Shown: in pieces, positions 15,486 through 23,594 of the stretch
Position numbering within the stretch: the first letter of the stretch is position 1
How the letters are laid out: the number at the start of each line of letters is the position of its first letter
From: DASYGT01 sp035999365
Lineage (GTDB): Bacteria; Actinomycetota; Actinomycetes; Mycobacteriales; Jatrophihabitantaceae
DNA: 38,652 nt
Direction: 5' to 3'
NCBI GenBank assembly: GCA_035999365.1
Contig: DASYGT010000005.1
Span: forward strand, 1-38,652
Notes under the pieces: model-generated
What the model saw: only the letters and a program-made list of their open reading frames with translations
Told to the model about the DNA's origin: nothing
The model's database searches: none
Program-made: the position numbers and the translations under genes

Positions 15486-16866
15486 CCAGTTCGGCGAGGG
15501 CAATCGGCAGATCCTCGGCCAGGTCCCAGAGGTCGGGCGCCAGTTCACGACAGGCGATGAGCCCGACGTCGAGGTGCCCGTCGTTCGACAACACGGTGAT
15601 GTTGAGGCCGGCGCCGTGGAATACCGGCCCGAACGGATAGAAGCCGACGATGCGAGCGCCGACGAAGTAGATCGGCATCGGCGGCCCTGGGACGTTGGAG
15701 ATAACCAGGTTGTGCACGACGGGGTGATGATCGGCCAGCCGCAGCTTGGAGTACACCCGCACGGCGAGCCCGAAGGTGTTCGGCGCCGCGAACTGCGCCC
15801 AGTCCTGCAGCAGCGACGCGCTCAGCGTCTGGTGATGCTCCTTCGCTACCCGATTCTGCTCGGCGATCGCGTTGAGCCGATCGACCGGATCGGCGATGTC
15901 GCTCGACAGCGAGGAGAACATTCCGGAGACCTTGTTGGTGCCGCCCGCCTTCGTCTTGCCGTGCACCGATACCGGGACCATGGCGACGAGCGAGGAGTCG
16001 GGCAGCTCGTCGCGGTCGTCGAGGTACTTGCGCAGAGCGCCGGAGCAGAGCGTCAACACGACGTCGTTCACCGTGGTTCCGAAGGTGTTCTTGACCTCCT
16101 TGACGTCCTCGAGATTCAAACGCATGTAGGCGATGCTGCGGTGCCCGGTGACCGTTCCGTTGAAGGACGTGCGCGGCGCGGTGAACGGTGCTGCCATCGC
16201 CTCGCCGCGCAATGAGCGCTGCACCCAGGCGGGCAGCACGCCGAGTGTGCCCGGCAGCAACCGCACCAACTTGACGGGCCGCTTGGCGATGCCGAGCAGA
16301 CCCGCGACGGCGATCTCGCGGTCGCTCGGCCGCCGTGTCGCCGTCTTGCGTTCAGGCTCGACGAGTGGTGCAGACTCGGGTTCGAGGCTGCACAGCGTCG
16401 AGACCAGGCTCGCACCGCTCACGCCGTCCACGGTGGCGTGATGCATCTTCGTCATGATGGCAATCGCGCCGTCGGCGAGTCCCTCGATCACCCAGAACTC
16501 CCACAGTGGGCGAGTGCGATCGAGCGGCTGGCCGGCGATGTCGCCGCACAGCTCGGCCACCTCGCGCGAACCACCCGGCGAGGCAACGGCGATTCGCCGC
16601 ACGTGGTGCTCGATGTCGAAGTTCTCGTCATCCACCCAGACGGGGTGGTCGAGGTTCAGCAGCGGGTTGTGCAGCTTGCGGGTGAAGGCGGGATTTGACT
16701 CCAGCCGTCCGCGCAACTTCTCCCGCAGCGAGGTGAAGCTGTACGGCCCCGGCATCGTCGACGGGTCGAGGACGAGAAGGCCGCAGACGTGCATCAGGTG
16801 CGCGGGCGTCTCGAAGTAGAGAAAGCTCGCGTCGAGCCCGCTGAGCCGGTCCACTGAGGTCACCAC
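15415..16866 (-). CDS. Wax ester synthase/diacylglycerol acyltransferase (WS/DGAT, Tgs family)
   Basis: The product has about 483 residues. The condensing motif MHHATVDGVSGA (H-H-x3-D-G; His142, His143, Asp147 from the start used) is the acyltransfer signature of bacterial WS/DGAT enzymes. The N-terminus VDRLSGLDASFLYFETP and the C-terminal SNVPGPPMPIYFVGA are also family hallmarks. It transfers acyl-CoA to diacylglycerol or long-chain alcohols, making storage lipid. The open frame extends to an ATG at 16884, but that codon lies inside the KstR operator. GTG 16866, GTG 16863 or GTG 16854 is more plausible, and the last gives the canonical short N-terminus. Control by KstR would link sterol breakdown with lipid storage. 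Confidence 0.88.
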   Translation of the reverse strand: MVTSVDRLSGLDASFLYFETPAHLMHVCGLLVLDPSTMPGPYSFTSLREKLRGRLESNPAFTRKLHNPLLNLDHPVWVDDENFDIEHHVRRIAVASPGGSREVAELCGDIAGQPLDRTRPLWEFWVIEGLADGAIAIMTKMHHATVDGVSGASLVSTLCSLEPESAPLVEPERKTATRRPSDREIAVAGLLGIAKRPVKLVRLLPGTLGVLPAWVQRSLRGEAMAAPFTAPRTSFNGTVTGHRSIAYMRLNLEDVKEVKNTFGTTVNDVVLTLCSGALRKYLDDRDELPDSSLVAMVPVSVHGKTKAGGTNKVSGMFSSLSSDIADPVDRLNAIAEQNRVAKEHHQTLSASLLQDWAQFAAPNTFGLAVRVYSKLRLADHHPVVHNLVISNVPGPPMPIYFVGARIVGFYPFGPVFHGAGLNITVLSNDGHLDVGLIACRELAPDLWDLAEDLPIALAELVSAARAAKRPAPTPRRRRPAQQA

Positions 16867-16876
16867 CCACCCAGAA

Positions 16877-16890
16877 TAGAACACGTTCTA
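16877..16890. promoter_or_regulatory. KstR operator between the WS/DGAT and LipC-like genes
   Basis: TAGAACACGTTCTA is a perfect match to the KstR palindrome. It lies about 10 bp from the likely WS/DGAT start and 22 bp from the LipC-like ATG, so it is placed to control both. Confidence 0.87.
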
Positions 16891-16899
16891 GTTAATCGC

Positions 16900-16905
16900 T
16901 AGAAT
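16900..16905 (+). promoter_or_regulatory. Candidate -10 element of a leaderless LipC-like transcript
   Basis: TAGAAT lies seven bases before the ATG at 16913 with no ribosome site between, the spacing expected for leaderless messages common in mycobacteria. The KstR operator is ten bases upstream, in the -35/-10 spacer region. Confidence 0.45.
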
Positions 16906-16912
16906 CTCGGGC

Positions 16913-18169
16913 ATGGGTGACCGGTTTCTCACCAGGCAGGCGACGCAGCTCGGCCTCACGGTGAATGCGACGCGACCGATTCCCGGCGGCCCGGCGTCGG
17001 TTCCGGCCTTCTTCGCCGGCTGGCTCACCGCCGAACTCGCCCCGCACCTGGCCGCTGCGACGGCACTGGACGCCGGCGCGCACCTGATCCGCCACGGTGC
17101 CTCCACTCGGCGCGATCGCCTCGGGCTCGCCCTCGCCGTCGCGAACCTCGCGGTCTACGGCTCGCTCATCCGGGCCGGGAACCGCGCCAAGCACGAGATC
17201 GAGGATGCGCTCACCGAGGCGCTCGGCCCGGAGTACGCCGACGACCTCGGCCGACCCACCGATCCTGCCGATCTCGCTACGCCCTGGCGGCAACTGCTCT
17301 GGCCGTTCCGAATGCGACATGTCGACGTGGTCGCGAAGCGGCACCTGCCCTACGCGCCGGGCGGGCGCCGATTCCTGCTCGACGTCTACCACCACCGCGA
17401 TCAGCCCTCCGGCCTGCCGGTGCTGCTGCAGGTACACGGAGGCGGCTGGGTCATCGGCACCAAGGAGCAGCAGGGTCTGCCACTCATGCTGCAGATGGCA
17501 GCGCACGGCTGGGTGTCGGTCGCGGTGAACTACCCACTCTCGCCCCGCGCCAAGTGGCCCGAGCACCTCATCGCACTGAAGCGGGCGATGGCGTGGATCC
17601 GCGAGAACATCGAAGAATTCGGCGGCGACCCCTCTTTCGTCGCGGTCACCGGAGGGTCCGCCGGCGCGCATCTCGCCGCGATGCTCGCGCTGACGAGCGG
17701 CGATCGCAGCCTGCAACCCGGTTTCGAGGACGTCGACACGGCGGTGCAGGCATGCGTGCCCCACTACGGCGTCTATGACTTCACCGCCGAGAGCGGGACG
17801 AAGTTCGCCAAGCAGCGGCTGAACGCGCTCCTGCGCCCGATGGTCATGGGCCGTGCCGCGCAGTACCCCGAGGCCTACCGCGCCGCCTCACCGTTGTCGC
17901 GGATCGGCGACGACGTGCCGCCGTTCTTCGTCATCCACGGCCGCAACGACACGCTCGTCCCGGTGCCCGAAGCGCGAGCGTTCGTCGACAAGCTGCGGGC
18001 CGCATCCCCCAACCCGGTTGCCTACGCCGAGGTCGGCGGTGCGCAACACGCGTTCGACATCTTCCCGTCGATCCGCAGCGCGCACGTCGTCCGCGGCGTC
18101 CAACGGTTCCTCGACTGGGCATACGAGCGGTCGCGAAGCGCAGCGCCGCAGAAGTCAGTCGCGGGGTAG
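16913..18169 (+). CDS. LipC-like carboxylesterase (HSL family)
   Basis: The 418-residue alpha/beta hydrolase of the hormone-sensitive-lipase group has oxyanion motif HGGGW (175-179), nucleophile elbow GGSAG (247-251, Ser249), Asp in HGRNDTLVPVPEA and His in GGAQHAFD. It has a long N-terminal region (1-165) resembling mycobacterial LipC (Rv0220), which hydrolyses esters and may be surface-associated. No signal peptide is evident, though residues 30-85 are rich in hydrophobic stretches. The KstR operator directly upstream suggests induction on sterols, so steryl esters or acylglycerols are reasonable substrates. The 3' end overlaps fadE34 by 15 bp. Confidence 0.8.
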   Translation: MGDRFLTRQATQLGLTVNATRPIPGGPASVPAFFAGWLTAELAPHLAAATALDAGAHLIRHGASTRRDRLGLALAVANLAVYGSLIRAGNRAKHEIEDALTEALGPEYADDLGRPTDPADLATPWRQLLWPFRMRHVDVVAKRHLPYAPGGRRFLLDVYHHRDQPSGLPVLLQVHGGGWVIGTKEQQGLPLMLQMAAHGWVSVAVNYPLSPRAKWPEHLIALKRAMAWIRENIEEFGGDPSFVAVTGGSAGAHLAAMLALTSGDRSLQPGFEDVDTAVQACVPHYGVYDFTAESGTKFAKQRLNALLRPMVMGRAAQYPEAYRAASPLSRIGDDVPPFFVIHGRNDTLVPVPEARAFVDKLRAASPNPVAYAEVGGAQHAFDIFPSIRSAHVVRGVQRFLDWAYERSRSAAPQKSVAG

Positions 18170-20374
18170 CCCGAGCAGCCGTTCCGCGGCCAGGCTCAGC
18201 AGCACCTGCGTCGTTCCCCCGGCGATGGTGAGGCATCGCGTCTGCAGGAACGCGTAGAGCTGTTCACCGTCGAGAGCACCCGACGGCCCGACGAGGTCGA
18301 GCCCGGCCTCAGCGACGGCCTGCCGATGCCGAACCCCGACCAGCTTGCGCACGCTGGCCTCCGCGCCACCGTCGGTGCCCTCGAGCTTGCGCAGGGCAGC
18401 CCGCACATCGAGCAGCGAACAGGCCAGCCCGGCTGCGATCAGCTCCCCCAGCCGGTTGCCGGTGCGCTCGTCGAGCGGATCCGCGGTCGACCCCCCGGCA
18501 GCGAGGTCGACGAGCCGTTCCACGGCGTCGCCCAGACTCGATCCGCCGCCCATCGCGATGCGCTCGTTCACCAACGTGGTGCGCGCCAGCCGCCAGCCGT
18601 CGTTGACCTCGCCCACCACCATGTCGTCCGGCACGAAGACGTCATCCAGGAAAACCTCGTTGAACAGCGCTTCGCCGGTGATCTCGCGCAGCGGCCGGAT
18701 GTCGATTCCGGGGCTCGACATGTCCACCAAGAAATAGGTGATCCCCCGATGCTTCGCAGCGCTCGGGTCGGTGCGAGCCAGGCAGATCCCGAGGTGGGCC
18801 TGCCGGGCCACCGACGTCCACACCTTCTGCCCGGTCAGCCGCCAGCCGCCCTCGGCGCGCTCGGCACGGGTACGCAGCGCGGCGAGGTCCGATCCGGCGC
18901 CCGGCTCACTGAACAGCTGGCACCAGGTGATCTCACCCCGCAGTGTCGGCCCGACGAACCTGTCCGCCTGCTCCGGCGTCCCGTGGGCCAGGATCGTGGG
19001 GGCAGCCCAACCGCCGATCACCAGGTCGGGTCGCGATACGCCGGCCCGCTGCAGCTCCTCGTCGATCATGAGTTGCTGCGCCGCTGTTGCGTCGCGACCG
19101 GACGGCGAGGGCCAATGGGGGGCGAGCAGCCCGGAGTCGGCCAGCGCGGCCCGTTGCTGCACGGCGTCGAGCGCAGCAACGGCCTCGATCTCGGCGCGCA
19201 GCTGCTCGCGCGTTCCGTCCTCGGCATCGCCGAGCTGGATGTGCAGGTGCCGCCGCTCGCCGGCGACGGTGCGCTCGGTCAGCTCCCGCCGCCAGGGCGC
19301 GCCGGTGCCGAGCAGCTGCCGCAGCGCGATCGCGCGGCGCAGGTACAGGTGTGCGTCGTGTTCCCAGGTGAACCCGATCCCGCCGAGCACCTGCACGCAG
19401 TCCTTTGCGGTCTCCAGTGCGGCATCGAAGACCAGGGAACCGGCTGCAGCGGCCGCGATACCGAGCTGCTCACGGTCGTCGGCGGCCATGGCGGCGTCCC
19501 ACGCGAGGGCGGTCGCGACCTCCACCCGGCACAGCATCTCGGCACACAGGTGTTTGATCGCCTGGAACGCGCCGATCGGTCTGCCGAACTGCTCACGCAC
19601 CCGGGCGTAGTCGACAGCCGTACGCAGGCACCAGGACGCAACGCCGGACGCCTCGGCGGAGAGCAGGGTGACGGCAAGATGCCGCACAGCTGCGGTGCTC
19701 ACGCCGACCAGGACATGTTCGGATGCGATCACCGTCTCGGTGAGCTCGACGGAGGCGAGGGTTCGGGAGAAGTCGGCAGCCGGGCGGTCGGTGATCTCGA
19801 CACCGGGTGCATCCGCATCGACGAGGAACCATCGCTCGGCGTCGCCGCTGCGCGCACCGATGAGCAGCGCGGTGCGGGCGTCGGCTCCGAGGACGAGCGG
19901 CGCGGAACCGGTGACCGTCAACGATCCGTCATCGCTCGGCGTGACGCGCATCGCCGCCACGTCGAGTGCGACACCGCAGGGCAGATCGCCGGACACCAGC
20001 CTGCCGAGCAGGTCTGGTGAGGCACCGCTCGACCGCGACACCAGCAGCGCAGCGAGCGCAGTCGTGGCCACAGGCCCGGGCACGAGAGCCGTCGCCGCCG
20101 CCTCCAGCATTACCGCGAGGTCGACGACCCGCCCACCGGCCCCACCGGCGGATTCCGGTACCGCCACGGCGAACACGCCCAGTTCGGCGAGTTCGGCCCA
20201 GTGCTTGCGCCACCCGTCGGGCGCCGTCTCGGCCGATCGGGCTGTCGCCACCGTGTTCGCCTTGGCGGCCCAGCCGCGCAGGGCGTCGGCAACCGACCGC
20301 TGGTCGGCATCGGTCGCGATCGGCACGCTGCTCCACCCCACACCGTCGTTCGCGCCGGCGGCGCGGACGGCCAT
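18155..20374 (-). CDS. fadE34: FadE34/ChsE3, tandem-fused acyl-CoA dehydrogenase
   Basis: The 739-residue product carries two acyl-CoA dehydrogenase units in one chain. The first is degenerate (about 30-370, ending in the VQVLGGIGFTWEHDAHLYLRR motif). The second holds FSEPGAGSDLAALRTRAE, VWTSVARQAHLG, NERIAMGGG and a C-terminal IAGGTTQVLLSLAAERLLG. M. tuberculosis FadE34 (Rv3573c, ChsE3) has the same fusion and oxidises cholesterol-derived acyl-CoA with a five-carbon side chain. Divergent adjacency to kstR matches Rv3573c/Rv3574. I start at ATG 20374. A TTG at 20380 is in frame and lies exactly nine bases from the operator's TAGAAC, so it could be the real leaderless start. Confidence 0.9.
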   Translation of the reverse strand: MAVRAAGANDGVGWSSVPIATDADQRSVADALRGWAAKANTVATARSAETAPDGWRKHWAELAELGVFAVAVPESAGGAGGRVVDLAVMLEAAATALVPGPVATTALAALLVSRSSGASPDLLGRLVSGDLPCGVALDVAAMRVTPSDDGSLTVTGSAPLVLGADARTALLIGARSGDAERWFLVDADAPGVEITDRPAADFSRTLASVELTETVIASEHVLVGVSTAAVRHLAVTLLSAEASGVASWCLRTAVDYARVREQFGRPIGAFQAIKHLCAEMLCRVEVATALAWDAAMAADDREQLGIAAAAAGSLVFDAALETAKDCVQVLGGIGFTWEHDAHLYLRRAIALRQLLGTGAPWRRELTERTVAGERRHLHIQLGDAEDGTREQLRAEIEAVAALDAVQQRAALADSGLLAPHWPSPSGRDATAAQQLMIDEELQRAGVSRPDLVIGGWAAPTILAHGTPEQADRFVGPTLRGEITWCQLFSEPGAGSDLAALRTRAERAEGGWRLTGQKVWTSVARQAHLGICLARTDPSAAKHRGITYFLVDMSSPGIDIRPLREITGEALFNEVFLDDVFVPDDMVVGEVNDGWRLARTTLVNERIAMGGGSSLGDAVERLVDLAAGGSTADPLDERTGNRLGELIAAGLACSLLDVRAALRKLEGTDGGAEASVRKLVGVRHRQAVAEAGLDLVGPSGALDGEQLYAFLQTRCLTIAGGTTQVLLSLAAERLLGLPRD

Positions 20375-20381
20375 CGTCAAC

Positions 20382-20395
20382 TAGAACGCGTTCTA
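20382..20395. promoter_or_regulatory. KstR operator between fadE34 and kstR
   Basis: TAGAACGCGTTCTA is identical in sequence to the site at 3793. It lies 7 bp upstream of the fadE34 ATG and about 138 bp upstream of kstR, so it most directly controls fadE34. Confidence 0.88.
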
Positions 20396-20451
20396 TTCAC
20401 TCGCAAGCCGTGAGATCCGTCAAGTAGCGGCAAGATTAGCGCCTCAGCGTA

Positions 20452-20474
20452 ACCGAACTGAAACAGGTTTCGGT
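20452..20474. promoter_or_regulatory. Degenerate KstR-like inverted repeat upstream of kstR
   Basis: ACCGAA (20452-20457) and TTCGGT (20469-20474) flank a core, and TGAAACAGGTTTCG (20459-20472) matches TnnAACnnGTTnnA at all fixed positions except the last A. It lies about 60 bp upstream of the kstR start, where an autoregulatory site would be expected. The 138-bp region 20396-20533 holds no gene; a GCTAAT hexamer near 20484 is a weak -10 candidate. Confidence 0.4.
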
Positions 20475-20533
20475 ACCTCGGGTGCTAATCTCGACACGAT
20501 GCAATCGCTGCACCGACGACGATGGGAAGCCCC

Positions 20534-21184
20534 ATGACCGCCTCCGCGAGGGCCCGCGGCAACGGCACCACCGGCGCCAGCGCGCTCACCGCTGATGAGC
20601 TCGGTTCCTCGGCACAGCGCGACCGCCGCAAGCGCATTCTCGACGCCACGCTGGCGCTCGCCTCCAAGGGCGGCTACGACGCCGTGCAGATGCGAGCGGT
20701 CGCCGAACGGGCCGACGTCGCCCTCGGCACCCTGTACCGCTACTTCCCCTCCAAGATCCACCTGCTCGTCTCCGCGCTCGCGCGCGAGTTCGAACGAGTC
20801 CAGGACCGTTCGGATCGGGCGACGCTCCCGGGCGGCTCGCCCTACGAGCGGCTCACCTTCATGATCTCGCGCATCACCAAGGCCATGCAGCGCGATCCGC
20901 AGCTCACCGAAGCCATGACGCGCGCATTCATGTTCGCCGACGCGTCGGCGGCGGCCGAGGTCGATGCAGTCGGCCGGCTGATGGACACGATGTTCGCTCG
21001 TGCGATGTCCGATGGCGACCCGACTGACGAGCAGCTCGCGATCGCACGGGTGATCAGCGACGTCTGGCTGTCTAATCTGGTCGCCTGGGTGACGCGGCGC
21101 GCGTCGGCCACTGATGTGGCCAACCGCCTCGAACTGACCATCGGCCTGCTGCTCGGTCACAAGCAGGCATCCGACGCGTTCTGA
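20534..21184 (+). CDS. kstR: KstR, TetR-family repressor of cholesterol catabolism
   Basis: The 216-residue TetR regulator contains ELGSSAQRDRRKRILDATLA followed by the helix-turn-helix AVAERADVALGTLYRYFPSK. This closely follows the M. tuberculosis KstR sequence as I recall it, and the match continues through LLTEAMTRA-like, FADASAAAEVD, ARVISDVWLSNL and TRRASATDV segments. KstR binds TnnAACnnGTTnnA and is released by 3-oxo-cholestenoyl-CoA ligands. An in-frame ATG at 20522 would add four residues; ATG 20534 has GGGAAG upstream. The divergent pairing with fadE34 is conserved. This repressor most likely governs the four operators found between 3793 and 20395. Confidence 0.94.
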   Translation: MTASARARGNGTTGASALTADELGSSAQRDRRKRILDATLALASKGGYDAVQMRAVAERADVALGTLYRYFPSKIHLLVSALAREFERVQDRSDRATLPGGSPYERLTFMISRITKAMQRDPQLTEAMTRAFMFADASAAAEVDAVGRLMDTMFARAMSDGDPTDEQLAIARVISDVWLSNLVAWVTRRASATDVANRLELTIGLLLGHKQASDAF

Positions 21185-21198
21185 GCCGGCGTCCGGCT
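21184..21198. terminator. Bidirectional hairpin between kstR and the cyclase gene
   Basis: AGCCGG (21184-21189) pairs with CCGGCT (21193-21198) around a 3-base loop. It overlaps the stop codons of both convergent genes, which are only 12 bp apart. There is no U-tract. Confidence 0.4.
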
Positions 21199-21997
21199 AG
21201 CCCCGCTCTACCCGCGCGACGGGCACACGCTGGCTGACACCCTTCAAGCTGCGCCGGCGCGAGCGCAAGACCCGAACGCCCGGCCCGAGATCGCCGGCGG
21301 CGGCGAGCGCGGTCCCGGTGACCAGCACCTGGCCGCCATCGGCAGCGTCGGTGACCCGCGCCGCGATGTTCACCACGTGCCCGACGAGGTCGTGCGATGT
21401 CACCACCAGTTCGCCGTGATGGATTCCGGCCCGCATGCGCAGTGGAGCGGGCGCGGTCGGCACGAGTTCCAGCGCCGCATAGATCGCCGAACTCGGCGCC
21501 GGGAACACCAGCATGAGCCCGTCACCGAGCGTCTTGACGACTCGCCCGCCCCACTTGCGCACGATCGGCGCGGTGAGGCGATGGTGATTGGCGAGCAGCG
21601 CCAGCGCGGCCTCGTCCCCGTTGCGAGCGGTGAACCGGGTGAAACCTTCGAGATCGGTGAAGACGACAGTGGCCGTGCTCACCGTGTCGCGTGTGCGGCC
21701 GATACCGCGATCCCAGAAGACGTCCCATGCGAGCACCTGCAGCGGCTTGAGCCCGACGCTTCCGAGTGCCGACGGGTGGCGTTCGGTCGTTCGCTCGAGA
21801 AAGCGGCGCAACACCTCCAGTGGAGGGGCGATCGCCGGTTTGCGGCGCGCCGGTTGCGCGAGCCATGCGCCGTCGACGACACCGACCTCGACGGCGACAT
21901 CGCGGACGGCGGGACTCTTCTCGATCAGCTTCGCCAGCCGCTGCGAGAGCACGCGTTCGTCGGGCGCAGAGGCGTCCGGCTCCTCCGGTTCTGTCAT
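21197..21997 (-). CDS. Class III adenylate/guanylate cyclase
   Basis: The 266-residue product has an N-terminal region (1-105) of unknown fold followed by a catalytic domain. The domain shows VVFTDLEGFTRFTARNGDEA with metal-binding Asp115, VVKTLGDGLMLVF with Lys155 and the second metal Asp159, and HVVNIAARVTDAADGG with transition-state Asn210 and Arg214. All catalytic positions are present, so an active homodimeric cyclase making cAMP (or cGMP) is expected. No membrane segment is seen. ATG 21997 starts 2 bp after the dop stop; the open frame to 22483 is inside dop and is a shadow. Tight linkage to dop implies co-transcription. Confidence 0.85.
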   Translation of the reverse strand: MTEPEEPDASAPDERVLSQRLAKLIEKSPAVRDVAVEVGVVDGAWLAQPARRKPAIAPPLEVLRRFLERTTERHPSALGSVGLKPLQVLAWDVFWDRGIGRTRDTVSTATVVFTDLEGFTRFTARNGDEAALALLANHHRLTAPIVRKWGGRVVKTLGDGLMLVFPAPSSAIYAALELVPTAPAPLRMRAGIHHGELVVTSHDLVGHVVNIAARVTDAADGGQVLVTGTALAAAGDLGPGVRVLRSRRRSLKGVSQRVPVARVERG

Positions 21998-21999
21998 GG

Positions 22000-23526
22000 T
22001 CAGCGCGGTCCCACGAGGGCATCGATGAGCGCTGCAGCGCTGTCGCAGCGGTCGAGCAACTCGCCGACGTGTGCCTTGGTTCCGCGCTGCGGTTCCATCA
22101 TCGGCACCCGAACGAGCGATTCGCGGCCGACGTCGAAGATCACCGAATCCCAGGACGCAGCCGCGACCGACGAACCGAAGCGGCGCAGGCACTCGCCGCG
22201 AAAGTAGGCGCGGGTGTCCTCGGGAGGCGCGTTCATCGCCGTTTCCGCCGCAGCGTCCGGCAGCAGCGTCTGCATCGCACCGCGTGAGACGAGGCGGTGA
22301 TACAGCCCCTTCTCGGGCCGCACATCGCTGTACTGCAGGTCGACGAGCTGCAATCTCGGTGAATCCCAGTCCAGACCGTCTCTGTCGCGGTATCCCTCGA
22401 GCAGGCGCAGCTTGGCGACCCAGTCGAGTTCGCCGGCAAGCTGCATCGGATCCGCCGCCAACCGTTGCAGGACCGATTCCCACCGCTCGAGCACGTCCAC
22501 CGTCTGAGTGTCAGCGTCGTCGCCGTACCGGTCGTCGACGAACTTGCGCGCACGCTCGAGATATTCGCCCTGCAGGTCGAGTGCGGTGATCGTGCGGCCG
22601 TCGGCCAAGGTCGCCGCATGGCTGAGCGTCGAGTCGTGCGAGATGTCGTGCAGTTCTCGCACGGGCGCCGCGATCGCCAGGTCGTCGGCCAGGAAGTTCT
22701 CCTCGGTCATCGCGAGGACCAGTGCAGTGGTGCCGAGCTTGAGGTAGGTCGAGATCTCGGCGAGGTTGGCGTCGCCGATGATCACGTGCAGGCGCCGGTA
22801 GCGGTCGGCGTCGGCATGGGGCTCGTCGCGGGTGTTGACGATCGGCCGCTTCAACGTCGTCTCGAGGCCCACCTCGACCTCGAAGAAGTCGGCGCGCTGG
22901 GCTATCTGGAAGCCCGGTGTCTTGCCGTCCTGGCCAAGGCCGACACGCCCGGCGCCACACACCACCTGGCGGCTGACGAAGAAGGGGACGAGATGGCGCA
23001 CCAGCGACGTGAACGGAGTCGCCCGAGAACACAGGTAGTTCTCGTGCGCGCCGTACGAGGCGCCCTTGTTGTCGGTGTTGTTCTTGTACAGGTTGATCGG
23101 CGCGGACACACCCGGCATGGTCGCGACCCGGCGGACCGCTTCGAGCATCACCAATTCCCCCGCCTTGTCCCAGCGCACGGCGTCGAGCGGGTTGGTCACT
23201 TCGGGGCTGGAGTACTCCGGATGTGCGTGATCGACGTAGAGCCGTGCGCCGTTCGGCAGGATGACGTTGGCCATGCCGGCGTCCTCCTCGGCCTCGATGA
23301 ACTCCTGCGCGATGGTGCCGTTGCCTCCCAGGTCGAACCCTCGCGCGTCGCGCAGCGGCGACTCCTCCTCGAAGTCCCAGCTCGCCCGCCGAGCGCGGCC
23401 CGCCGGAAGCGTGCTCGCATAGGCGTTGACGATCTGGGCCGAGAGCAGCATCGCGTTCGCCGTGGGCTGACCGGGCAGGCTGACGCCATACTCGACCTCG
23501 GTGCCCATGACGCGCCGCACGCTCAT
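22000..23526 (-). CDS. dop: Dop, Pup deamidase/depupylase
   Basis: The 508-residue product is of the carboxylate-amine ligase-like Dop/PafA family. MGTEVEYGVS (7-16) carries the nucleotide/metal glutamates, RLYVDHAHPEYSSPE contains Asp99, the conserved catalytic aspartate, and LYKNNTDNKGASYGAHENY and DEPHADADRYRRLHVIIGDA are signature blocks. Dop converts the C-terminal Gln of Pup to Glu and removes Pup from tagged proteins. Length and the internal VESPLRDARGFDL-like block distinguish it from PafA. It lies 68 bp after the M48 protease gene in the same direction. The pup, prcB and prcA genes often found right after dop are absent here. Confidence 0.93.
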   Translation of the reverse strand: MSVRRVMGTEVEYGVSLPGQPTANAMLLSAQIVNAYASTLPAGRARRASWDFEEESPLRDARGFDLGGNGTIAQEFIEAEEDAGMANVILPNGARLYVDHAHPEYSSPEVTNPLDAVRWDKAGELVMLEAVRRVATMPGVSAPINLYKNNTDNKGASYGAHENYLCSRATPFTSLVRHLVPFFVSRQVVCGAGRVGLGQDGKTPGFQIAQRADFFEVEVGLETTLKRPIVNTRDEPHADADRYRRLHVIIGDANLAEISTYLKLGTTALVLAMTEENFLADDLAIAAPVRELHDISHDSTLSHAATLADGRTITALDLQGEYLERARKFVDDRYGDDADTQTVDVLERWESVLQRLAADPMQLAGELDWVAKLRLLEGYRDRDGLDWDSPRLQLVDLQYSDVRPEKGLYHRLVSRGAMQTLLPDAAAETAMNAPPEDTRAYFRGECLRRFGSSVAAASWDSVIFDVGRESLVRVPMMEPQRGTKAHVGELLDRCDSAAALIDALVGPR

Positions 23527-23594
23527 GGGTTCAGGCTACGGCGTACCGTCCCCGCGCTCCTGGTGACACCGCATCTCCCGGCGTGAGTAGCGCC

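Noticed and set aside
21998..22483. N-terminal extension of the cyclase into dop
   Set aside because: The extra 162 residues are an out-of-frame reading of dop; the ATG at 21997, 2 bp after the dop stop, is the sensible start.
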